Source: Fluviicola sp. (lineage in GTDB: Bacteria > Bacteroidota > Bacteroidia > Flavobacteriales_D > Crocinitomicaceae). Taken from it: DNA of 64,000 bases. A program made the translations under genes and the position numbers. The stretch's first letter is position 1, and each line of letters starts with the position of its first letter. Where the stretch lies: NCBI GenBank assembly GCA_017983675.1, contig JAGOAZ010000008.1, positions 1 to 64,000 on the forward strand, in the 5' to 3' direction. Below the pieces are notes generated by a model. It was not told the origin of the DNA and did not search any database. It saw nothing but the letters and a program-made list of their open reading frames with translations. Below are positions 42,371 through 50,059 of the stretch, one piece after another.

Positions 42371-43426
42371 ATGAAACAAGATTTTGCAAACGACCTTACT
42401 CCTGAAGTTCGGGAAAAAATGAAAAAAAATACTGTTTACATTAGTGTTTTCAGTATCGCAATGATTTTTGCTGGATTAACATCTGCTTACATTGTCAGCA
42501 TGGGTGACTCTTTCTGGGTGAAGTACAACTTCCCACCAGCATTTTACATTTCAACTGCATTTATTTTACTCAGTAGTTTGGTGTTTATTATAGGTGTTAA
42601 AAAAGCACGAAAAGAAAACAAACCTGGGTTATTAAAAATAATTGTTCCGACTACGTTTGTATTAGGCGTTTTATTTGCCGTTTTTCAATGGATTGGTTAC
42701 GGTCAATTGGTTGATAATGGTGCCTACTTGAGTTCAAAAATCACAGTTTCAAATGGCCGATACGGAAACTACTACGAGTTGAAAGTCAATAACCAATACA
42801 TGGAAGTTGATGGAAACGATTACTTAGTTGGTGGAAAAGTAATGGGTGAAAATGAAAAAAAAGCAGTAAGTTCTTTTGCTGATCAATTGACAGCTGTTTC
42901 TCATGATAACCAAAAACAAATAGCGAATTACGGAAAATACACGTTGAATTATAAAAACAATCCTGTAAGCTACAAAAACGGACAATTTTTTGTAAACGAC
43001 TCTATTCCATTGCAGTATGTTGATTTAGTGCGTTTAGAAGAATTTGCAGTTCACTTACGTGATGGTCGTGGACATTTCTTCCACAAAGGGAAATACGGAA
43101 AAGATTTCATCATTTATTACAAAGGAAAAGCTCTTGATTACAAAGGAGGACAACTGATGTACAATGGTCAGAAATTAAGCGCTCCATTGCAATTAAAAAT
43201 GGACGATTCAGCCGATCAGTCATCGTCTTATATCTATATTATTACCTTCTTACACTTGCTGCATATTTTAGGAACATTGATTTTTATGCTAATAATGTCA
43301 ATTCGTTCATTTTCAGGTAGATTAGCAACTAATGACTATATTCAACTTCGTGTCGGTGGAATTTTCTGGCATTTTTTAGGTGGATTATGGATTTATTTAT
43401 TGCTTTTTTTGCTTTTTATTCATTAA
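42371..43426 (+). CDS. heme-copper oxidase subunit III, large-insert form (copy 1)
   Basis: A 351-residue protein. N- and C-terminal transmembrane segments resemble cytochrome c oxidase subunit III (SMGDSFWVKYNFPPAFYIST, and the end HLLHILGTLIFMLIMSIRSF then GGIFWHFLGGLWIYLLLFLL). Between about residues 115 and 275 there is a hydrophilic insert not found in classical subunit III. The insert also exists in the next gene but with a different sequence. It follows cyoE by 10 bases. Confidence 0.82.
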   Translation: MKQDFANDLTPEVREKMKKNTVYISVFSIAMIFAGLTSAYIVSMGDSFWVKYNFPPAFYISTAFILLSSLVFIIGVKKARKENKPGLLKIIVPTTFVLGVLFAVFQWIGYGQLVDNGAYLSSKITVSNGRYGNYYELKVNNQYMEVDGNDYLVGGKVMGENEKKAVSSFADQLTAVSHDNQKQIANYGKYTLNYKNNPVSYKNGQFFVNDSIPLQYVDLVRLEEFAVHLRDGRGHFFHKGKYGKDFIIYYKGKALDYKGGQLMYNGQKLSAPLQLKMDDSADQSSSYIYIITFLHLLHILGTLIFMLIMSIRSFSGRLATNDYIQLRVGGIFWHFLGGLWIYLLLFLLFIH

Positions 43427-43447
43427 ACTTGCAAAAAAATTTATAAA

Positions 43448-44500
43448 ATGGCAGGACACGCTACAACTCATGTCGATACTGCAACCGCTTGGGGCGGTAA
43501 AGTTTCTCCTTTCAACGCGAGTTACGGAAAGTTGATGATGTGGTTTTTCTTGGTATCGGATGCATTGACATTCGGTGGATTATTAATCGCATACGGATAT
43601 ACCCGTCACACAACAACAGAAGCTTGGCCAATAGGTGAGGAAACGTTTAACGCGCTTCCATTCTTGGGTCACGGTTATCCGTTAGCATACGTTGCTTTGA
43701 TGACGTTTATTTTGATCGTTTCTTCTGTAACGATGGTGTTAGCTGTAGAAGCTGGACACAGAATGGACAAAAAAGGTGTTTTCAAATGGATGATTGCCAC
43801 GATTATTGGTGGTATGATTTTCTTGGGCTCTCAAGCTTGGGAATGGTCTCACTTTATCCACGGTACACACTTTGGAAGTGTTGAATTAACGGAAGGACAA
43901 TACAAAGGATCGCGCGCAATTGTTGCTGGTGAGTTTGGTGAATTTGAATCATTTACAGTTGTTGAAGCAGGAAAACACCACAAAAAAGGTGAAGTGATCA
44001 AAGAATCAGCAGATGAATTATTCCACCATTTCAGAACAGCTGTTATTGCTGGACATGTGCATGATGGCAAAATCAAATTACACGATGGATCAGTCGCAAC
44101 TTGGAAAAGAGCAGCTGATAAAGAGATGAAATTAATTTTGAAAACTGACGGAAGTGGTAATGCATATACTAAAGTTATTCGTTTAACAGGAAAAGATGCT
44201 GAGGAAGCATACTGGAATTCATTAAACAGTGGTAAAAAAGGAACTATCGTATACGGTGCTGATTTAACATCAAACGAGTACGGTCCACAACAATACGGAC
44301 AATTCTTCTTCTTTATTACAGGATTCCACGGTTTCCATGTATTCTCTGGAGTTATCATTAACATCCTAATTTTCTTAGGTGTTGCAAGAGGAACATACCA
44401 CAAACGCGGTCATTACGAAATGGTTGAAAAAACTGGATTGTACTGGCACTTTGTCGATTTAGTTTGGGTATTTGTATTTACATTCTTCTACTTGGTATAA
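43448..44500 (+). CDS. heme-copper oxidase subunit III, large-insert form (copy 2)
   Basis: A 350-residue protein. Subunit III features are FFLVSDALTFGGLLIAYGYT, WEWSHFIHGTHFGS and the C-terminal FFFITGFHGFHVFSGVIINI, then TGLYWHFVDLVWVFVFTFFYL. A soluble insert at about residues 145-275 separates the transmembrane parts. It follows copy 1 by 21 bases and precedes the subunit IV gene. It is part of a cytochrome c oxidase of the caa3 or cbb-like Bacteroidota type (type not certain). Confidence 0.88.
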   Translation: MAGHATTHVDTATAWGGKVSPFNASYGKLMMWFFLVSDALTFGGLLIAYGYTRHTTTEAWPIGEETFNALPFLGHGYPLAYVALMTFILIVSSVTMVLAVEAGHRMDKKGVFKWMIATIIGGMIFLGSQAWEWSHFIHGTHFGSVELTEGQYKGSRAIVAGEFGEFESFTVVEAGKHHKKGEVIKESADELFHHFRTAVIAGHVHDGKIKLHDGSVATWKRAADKEMKLILKTDGSGNAYTKVIRLTGKDAEEAYWNSLNSGKKGTIVYGADLTSNEYGPQQYGQFFFFITGFHGFHVFSGVIINILIFLGVARGTYHKRGHYEMVEKTGLYWHFVDLVWVFVFTFFYLV

Positions 44501-44518
44501 TTATAAAAAAGTTCAATC

Positions 44519-44887
44519 ATGGAAAGAGACGATATTATTGAATATTCTTTAGACACGCATCACAGCGAAGAAACAGGAAAACAAATTCGTAAAAAAATAT
44601 GGGTTGTAACAGCAATCCTTACAATAGTAACTGCAATTGAAGTAGTAATTGGTGCAATGGTTCACCAAGATAATCCAAATTGGTGGATTGTTAAATTGTT
44701 GTTCATTGGTTTGACATTGTTCAAAGCAGGATACATTGTTTTGACATTCATGCACCTTGGTGACGAAAAGAAAGTTTTAAAGTATGTAATTTTAGTTCCG
44801 TACTTTATCTTTATTATTTATTTGATATTCATTGCTTTAACTGAAAGCAACGCTATTAACAGCACGTGGGAAACCTACGGTGGTTAA
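44519..44887 (+). CDS. cytochrome c oxidase subunit IV family protein
   Basis: A 122-residue protein with three transmembrane segments (about 27-46, 56-78, 86-108). The pattern FIGLTLFKAGYIVLTFMHLG followed by EKKVLKYVILVP is that of the prokaryotic subunit IV (COX4_pro) family, which stabilises the oxidase. It lies 18 bases after the subunit III gene. Confidence 0.85.
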   Translation: MERDDIIEYSLDTHHSEETGKQIRKKIWVVTAILTIVTAIEVVIGAMVHQDNPNWWIVKLLFIGLTLFKAGYIVLTFMHLGDEKKVLKYVILVPYFIFIIYLIFIALTESNAINSTWETYGG

Positions 44888-44905
44888 CAGGAAATTTATT
44901 AGCTA

Positions 44906-45586
44906 ATGGCTCATTCAGCTTGGAAAGCCGGTCCTTTAAAAACAGTGTTCGCACTACTGCTTTTATTTGGTCCGGCTCTTTTTTTAATTTTCATCTCAAC
45001 ACGCGGTTGTGAACACAAATTCAAAGTGTTGGATGATTATGGTGCGATCAAACAATACACCTTAACTACTGCGTCTGGTAAACAATTAACCAACAAAGAT
45101 TTCAAAAACAAAATTGTTATTTACACCACCATTCAACCTAGTTGTCCGGATACATGTGGCGTAACAATTTGGCACTTGGATCAGTTGATTTACCAACAAT
45201 TGCGTAAAAACAAAAAAAGACTCGGTCACGTCAAATTAGTTTCTATTGTAACAGACGGCAAAAGAGGTAAATCATCCAATATCAAAGATATTCAGTTCAT
45301 GCTGAAGGATCGCATTGAAGGTTTTGATGAGTCTATTTGGATAATTGCTAGCGGTGACGCTAAATCTATTTACAACATCTCCAACAACGGAGAATCTTTG
45401 TTGAAAACGGGGAAAGAATATTTAGGTGGACAAGCGTTCCAAGAATTGATGCTGTTGGTTGACAAGAAAAATCACTTACGCATGGTGTTGCCTGGTAAAA
45501 CAGAAAGTACTATTCGAACGATGCGCGATCACATGGCTTTGTTGGAGAAAGAGTACGATAAAAAAGCGGCAAAAGCGGCGAAATAA
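44906..45586 (+). CDS. SCO-like thioredoxin-fold protein, His ligand lost
   Basis: A 226-residue protein with an N-terminal transmembrane anchor (about 12-30) and a thioredoxin-like domain. The CxxxC site reads QPSCPDTCGVTIWHLDQL (about residues 77-94). Aligning its end (GGQAFQELMLLVDK) with that of the next gene (GGFAHSDGMVLVDK) puts Phe where SCO proteins carry the copper-binding His. It may have a thiol-disulfide role instead. A classic SCO gene follows directly. Confidence 0.75.
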   Translation: MAHSAWKAGPLKTVFALLLLFGPALFLIFISTRGCEHKFKVLDDYGAIKQYTLTTASGKQLTNKDFKNKIVIYTTIQPSCPDTCGVTIWHLDQLIYQQLRKNKKRLGHVKLVSIVTDGKRGKSSNIKDIQFMLKDRIEGFDESIWIIASGDAKSIYNISNNGESLLKTGKEYLGGQAFQELMLLVDKKNHLRMVLPGKTESTIRTMRDHMALLEKEYDKKAAKAAK

Positions 45587-45596
45587 TAGCAGTAAC

Positions 45597-46256
45597 ATGA
45601 AATTAGTTATCGGATTTATTGGAATGCTATTTCTTGTTGCATGTACAAGCAAGCAAAAAGAGCACGCATTGCCTTTTTATGGTAATTTCGATATAATCAC
45701 CTCCGAAACAAATGGTGTGCAAACAATTGATACCGTTTACCCAAAAATACCACACTTCTCATACTTGAACCAAGATTCTGTTCGCATAGATTCAAAACAG
45801 TTAAAAGGAAAAGTTTGGATCGCCAATTTCTTTTTTACTTCTTGCCCAAGCATCTGTCCCCCAATGATGGCTCAGATGAAACGCTTGAATATACTAACTA
45901 AAGACATCGCTGACGAAGTTCAGTTCCTTTCGTTTAGTATTGACCCAAGCACCGATCAGCCAAGCGTTTTGAGAACTTACATCAAAAACAATGGGCTTTC
46001 TACTAAAAACTGGCATTTTTTCACCGGAAATGAAGCGCAAACGCATTCTTTGGGTGTGAACCATTTTATGGTACATGCAAAAAAAGACCCTATGGCAGCA
46101 GGTGGATTTGCCCATTCAGACGGAATGGTATTGGTAGACAAATCTGGTTATGTCCGTGGAATTTACTTAGGAACACAAACAAAAGAAGTAGATAAATTAA
46201 ACAACGATTTAAGAAAATTATTAGCAATCGAATATGGAATCAACAGTAAAAAATAA
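45597..46256 (+). CDS. SCO family copper-delivery lipoprotein
   Basis: About 219 residues from ATG 45597, with lipobox LVAC (residues 13-16). Copper-site features are FFFTSCPSICPPMMAQMKRL (CxxxC) and the distal His in GGFAHSDGM. These are the ligands used by SCO1/SenC to deliver copper to the CuA site of cytochrome oxidase. It follows the His-less paralogue by 10 bases and overlaps the DUF420 gene. Confidence 0.9.
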   Translation: MKLVIGFIGMLFLVACTSKQKEHALPFYGNFDIITSETNGVQTIDTVYPKIPHFSYLNQDSVRIDSKQLKGKVWIANFFFTSCPSICPPMMAQMKRLNILTKDIADEVQFLSFSIDPSTDQPSVLRTYIKNNGLSTKNWHFFTGNEAQTHSLGVNHFMVHAKKDPMAAGGFAHSDGMVLVDKSGYVRGIYLGTQTKEVDKLNNDLRKLLAIEYGINSKK

Positions 46257-46767
46257 GAACATCCGAAAACTTATTACAATTATTTCAATTTTACTTCCGC
46301 TTGCAGTCGCTGCACTTTTCGTCATTAAAATTGATGGCATCGATTTGAGCTTTCTTCCTAAAATTTATGCTGGAATAAACGCTTTGACCGCTGTATTATT
46401 AATTCTTGCACTCGTTTTTGTGAAACAAGGTAAATTAAAATTGCACGAAAATGTTATCAAAATTTGTATGGTGCTTTCCATCTTATTTTTGCTATGCTAC
46501 GTTGCATATCACATGACTTCCGATTCAACAAAATACGGAAATCCTGATGCTGCTGCGCGTTTAACGTACTTTCTCTTGTTGATTTCTCACATTATTTTAA
46601 GTGTAGCAGTCATTCCGATGGTCTTGTTTTCATACTTACACGCTTGGGAAGGAAATTTTGAGAAACACAAAAAACTGACAAAAATAACGTGGCCAATTTG
46701 GTTTTATGTTGCTATTAGTGGTGTAATTGTGTATTTAATGATTTCTCCTTATTACGGAGTAAATTAA
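46234..46767 (+). CDS. DUF420 family membrane protein
   Basis: A 177-residue protein with five transmembrane segments. DUF420 signatures are present: FLPKIYAGINALTAVLLILA, HENVIKICMVLSILFLLCYV and, with histidines, LISHIILSVAVIPMVLFSYL then HKKLTKITWPIWFYVAISGV. The family accompanies cytochrome oxidase and SCO genes, where it is thought to help copper-site assembly. It overlaps the preceding gene by 23 bases. Its end converges with a DUF6089 gene. Confidence 0.88.
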   Translation: MESTVKNKNIRKLITIISILLPLAVAALFVIKIDGIDLSFLPKIYAGINALTAVLLILALVFVKQGKLKLHENVIKICMVLSILFLLCYVAYHMTSDSTKYGNPDAAARLTYFLLLISHIILSVAVIPMVLFSYLHAWEGNFEKHKKLTKITWPIWFYVAISGVIVYLMISPYYGVN

Positions 46768-46769
46768 GC

Positions 46770-47600
46770 TTACAAATCAGAAGGACACGGATTTTTTCCT
46801 CCTAAACGGAACGAAATTCCTGCTCCAAAAAACGCATACCAATCACGAATAGAAGGGTTTCCGCGTTGACCAAATTGATTTTGATCCAAACTTCGGTTAC
46901 TTAATGCCGCAGCCATTGGGCCATTTGCAGCTTGTAAAGCTATCGGATCAACATAGCGATAAGTTCCAACATCATCGATGTAATCGGTAAACAAAAATCG
47001 CAAACCGTATTCTAAATTCAATCCGATATTCTCTGTTAGCGTAAAGCGGCAGCCAATTCCTAAAGGAATCGCTAATTGTGTGCGTTTGTATTTTGAACGG
47101 TCAGACAAAGATGTTCCTTGACCTTCCGTTCCCAACGGTTGTAACTCGACTTGTTCGCCATTCCATTCTGTAGTAGGATTGATGCGCGCAACTGCTAATT
47201 CAGCTAACAAATAGGCTGTGCCTCGGTATCTTTTATTGCCAATTTCAAAAGGTAAATACGTGAATTCAACTCCCGTTCCAAATTCGTAAATGTTGGTTTG
47301 AAAGGATAAATTTCTATTTCTGTAATAATCAACGGTCGAAGTTGCATCAGACGCTTCAATTTTCCCAAGTGTAATATTACCTCGGATAGCAAAACGGGCA
47401 TGAACATTATAGCGGTAAAAGGCTTGACCTGCTAAATTGGTGTTGGCTAAATGCTTGCTGTTTAAATCACCCAAATAATAACTTCCTCCCATCATTAAAC
47501 CAAACTCAGAACGCGACCAGGCATTGTGACGAAATGCTTTCTGAGCAGAAACAAATCCGAAACAAAAGATACTGATAATAAGAAGAACGTTACGACTCAT
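46770..47600 (-). CDS. DUF6089 outer-membrane protein
   Basis: A 276-residue protein with a signal peptide (1-19). The start WSRSEFGLMMGGSYYLGDLN and the repeated beta pattern with FEIGNKRYRGTAYLLAELAV and ENIGLNLEYGLRFLFTDYID fit DUF6089, a Bacteroidota outer-membrane barrel family. It ends with FFGAGISFRLG. Function is unknown. Confidence 0.82.
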   Translation of the reverse strand: MSRNVLLIISIFCFGFVSAQKAFRHNAWSRSEFGLMMGGSYYLGDLNSKHLANTNLAGQAFYRYNVHARFAIRGNITLGKIEASDATSTVDYYRNRNLSFQTNIYEFGTGVEFTYLPFEIGNKRYRGTAYLLAELAVARINPTTEWNGEQVELQPLGTEGQGTSLSDRSKYKRTQLAIPLGIGCRFTLTENIGLNLEYGLRFLFTDYIDDVGTYRYVDPIALQAANGPMAAALSNRSLDQNQFGQRGNPSIRDWYAFFGAGISFRLGGKNPCPSDL

Positions 47601-47635
47601 GTTATAAAAACGAATAAGGGTGGAAGAAATTGCAT

Positions 47636-48625
47636 TTATGCTAAAATTCCTTTTCGTACCAATAATTCAGCAATTTGGACGGCATTTGTCGCAGCTCCTT
47701 TTCGTAAGTTATCAGCAACAATCCACATATTCAACGTGTTTGCTTGTGATTCATCCCTGCGAATTCGACCAACGAATACATCGTCTTTACCTTCCGCAAA
47801 ACGTGGCATCGGATACGTATTGGTAGTTGGGTCATCTTTTACCGTAATTCCATCCGATTCGTGCAATAACTTACGAACTGCTGCTAAATCAAAATCGTTT
47901 GAAAACTCAACATTTACAGCTTCCGAATGCCCACCAACAACAGGAACACGCACAGCAGTTGCTGTAACATTTATTGCAGGATCCAAAATTTTCTTCGTCT
48001 CCTTCGTCAATTTCATTTCTTCTTTGGTATAACCGTTGTCTTCAAATGAATCGCAATGTGGCAAACAATTTTTATCTATTGGATACGGATAAGCCATTTC
48101 ACCCGTTTGGTTCGTTCGTTCGTTTTCCAATTGTTGGACAGCTTTTACGCCCGTTCCTGTGATTGATTGATACGTCGAAACAACAACGCGTTTGATGGTG
48201 TATTGTTTATGTAAAGGTGCTAAAGCCAATAATAGTTGAATGGTACTACAGTTAGGATTCGCAATGATCTTATCTGTAGCAGTCAATAAATCGCCATTAA
48301 TTTCTGGAACAATCAATTTCTTGTCCGGATCCATGCGCCATGCAGAACTGTTATCAATAACCGTTGTTCCAACTGCAGCAAATTTTGGTGCCCAAAGCAA
48401 AGATGTTTCACCTCCAGCTGAAAAAATAGCCACATCCGGTTTCATCGCAACCGCCATTTCTAACGTAACTACTGGATATGTTTGATTATTAAAGTCAACC
48501 GTTTTACCTAACGATTTTTCAGATGCTACTGGAATGAGTTCAGTTACAGGAAATTTTCGCTCCTTCAAAACTTGAAGCATTACTTGTCCAACCATTCCTG
48601 TTGCCCCTACTACAGCTACTTTCAT
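47636..48625 (-). CDS. asd: aspartate-semialdehyde dehydrogenase
   Basis: A 329-residue protein of usual length. The N-terminal NADP-binding VAVVGATGMVGQVMLQVL, the catalytic Cys in NPNCSTIQLLLAL (about residue 128) and the later RVPVVGGHSEAVNVEF, which carries the general-acid His, are all present. It converts aspartyl-phosphate to the semialdehyde in lysine, threonine and methionine synthesis. It is transcribed away from the DEAD-box gene. Confidence 0.95.
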   Translation of the reverse strand: MKVAVVGATGMVGQVMLQVLKERKFPVTELIPVASEKSLGKTVDFNNQTYPVVTLEMAVAMKPDVAIFSAGGETSLLWAPKFAAVGTTVIDNSSAWRMDPDKKLIVPEINGDLLTATDKIIANPNCSTIQLLLALAPLHKQYTIKRVVVSTYQSITGTGVKAVQQLENERTNQTGEMAYPYPIDKNCLPHCDSFEDNGYTKEEMKLTKETKKILDPAINVTATAVRVPVVGGHSEAVNVEFSNDFDLAAVRKLLHESDGITVKDDPTTNTYPMPRFAEGKDDVFVGRIRRDESQANTLNMWIVADNLRKGAATNAVQIAELLVRKGILA

Positions 48626-48751
48626 ACGTGATTTTTTAATGACTTCACAAAAATAAGGGAAAACATGAAGCTATCAACTTTTCATTGAATTAAAACAAGG
48701 GAAATGAGCTTTATATACGGGGTGAAATTCCTCAAACAACTTAAAATCATC

Positions 48752-48778
48752 TTGTTTCAAAACAAAAGCGTATCTTTG
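48752..48778 (+). promoter_or_regulatory. candidate promoter TTG-N16-TATCTTTG
   Basis: TTG (48752-48754) and TATCTTTG (48771-48778) lie 89 bases before the ATG of the helicase. The elements fit the Bacteroidota consensus, but the spacing of 16 is slightly short. Confidence 0.5.
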
Positions 48779-48866
48779 TACCGAAGTTGACAGCTTCACC
48801 GAATTGTGAGTGGTGTAAAGTACCTCACGCGTGACATCCAAATCGGGATACTTTTTACAAAAATAC

Positions 48867-49988
48867 ATGTCATTTGAAACATTAAATTTAAGTGAGCCAT
48901 TATGCGCTGCACTTAAAGAATTAGATTACACAACACCTACCCCAATCCAAGCCCAATCCATTCCAGCATTATTAGAAGGAAGAGACATTTTTGGATGCGC
49001 TCAAACAGGAACAGGTAAAACAGCTGCTTTTGCATTGCCAATTTTACAACACCTCGAGCCAAAAGAACCTGTGAAAGGAAAACGACCAATCAGATGTTTG
49101 GTTTTAGCACCAACACGGGAATTAGCCAACCAAATTAATGATAGTTTCAAAGCTTACGGGAAATTCTCGAAGTTGCGTACAACCGTTGTTTTTGGTGGGG
49201 TAAATCAAAACAAACAAGTCAACCAATTAAATGCCGGAATTGATATTCTCGTTGCAACACCTGGTCGACTATTGGATTTGATGAACCAAGGATTTATTTC
49301 ATTGAGTCACATTACTCATTTTGTATTGGACGAAGCAGACCGTATGTTGGACATGGGTTTTATCCACGACATCAAGAAAATATTGCCGCGTTTGCCTAAA
49401 AACAAACAAAACATCTTTTTCTCTGCAACTGTCTCTCCAACAATCATGCAATTAGCTGGAACGATTTTGTACGATCCAGTAAACGTGCAAGTGAGTCCTA
49501 TTTCTTCCACAGCTGAAATCGTTCAACAGAGCGTTTTCTATGTTGAAAAAGAAGAAAAAAGAGCGGCGTTGAAACAAATCATCAAGCAAGAAAACATTGA
49601 ACATGCAATTGTTTTTACGCGTACCAAACACGGTGCGGACAGAGTTGCACGTGAATTGAATAAAATTGGTGTGAAATCGGAAGCAATTCATGGAAATAAA
49701 TCGCAAAATCAACGTGAAAAAGCGTTGAGCGGATTTAAAAACCGTGAATTGAACATTTTGGTTGCTACTGACATTGCGTCAAGAGGAATCGATGTTGACC
49801 AATTATCACACGTAATTAATTTTGAAATTCCAGAAGTAGCAGAAACGTATGTTCACCGTATCGGACGAACAGGACGTGCTGGTTCAAGTGGTATCGCAAT
49901 TTCGCTTTGTTCCAAAGATGAACGCGCTTATTTTAAGAACATTACCAAATTGATTAACAAGCAAATTCCTGAAGGAAAATTGAAATAA
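48867..49988 (+). CDS. DEAD-box RNA helicase (RhlE-like)
   Basis: About 373 residues from ATG 48867 (MSFETLNLSEPLCAALKEL), the canonical RhlE-type start. A GTG 36 bases upstream adds an unusual leader. Helicase motifs: PTPIQAQSIPALLEGRDIFG (Q motif), AQTGTGKT (I), PTRELA (Ia), DEAD (II), SAT (III), ARGxD-like ASRGIDVDQ (V) and HRIGRTGR (VI). The C-terminal extension is very short, ending soon after motif VI. It unwinds RNA structures, and is probably involved in ribosome assembly or cold response. Confidence 0.92.
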   Translation: MSFETLNLSEPLCAALKELDYTTPTPIQAQSIPALLEGRDIFGCAQTGTGKTAAFALPILQHLEPKEPVKGKRPIRCLVLAPTRELANQINDSFKAYGKFSKLRTTVVFGGVNQNKQVNQLNAGIDILVATPGRLLDLMNQGFISLSHITHFVLDEADRMLDMGFIHDIKKILPRLPKNKQNIFFSATVSPTIMQLAGTILYDPVNVQVSPISSTAEIVQQSVFYVEKEEKRAALKQIIKQENIEHAIVFTRTKHGADRVARELNKIGVKSEAIHGNKSQNQREKALSGFKNRELNILVATDIASRGIDVDQLSHVINFEIPEVAETYVHRIGRTGRAGSSGIAISLCSKDERAYFKNITKLINKQIPEGKLK

Positions 49989-50059
49989 GATTCGTTTTTT
50001 TTTCAAGTAGTAATATTTGTAAAGCCGTTTTTAGTATCTTTAGTACATACACTACTGAT

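Noticed and set aside
43849..44403. 184-codon minus-strand ORF
   Set aside because: It lies wholly inside the oxidase subunit III gene on the other strand and has no family features; a shadow ORF.
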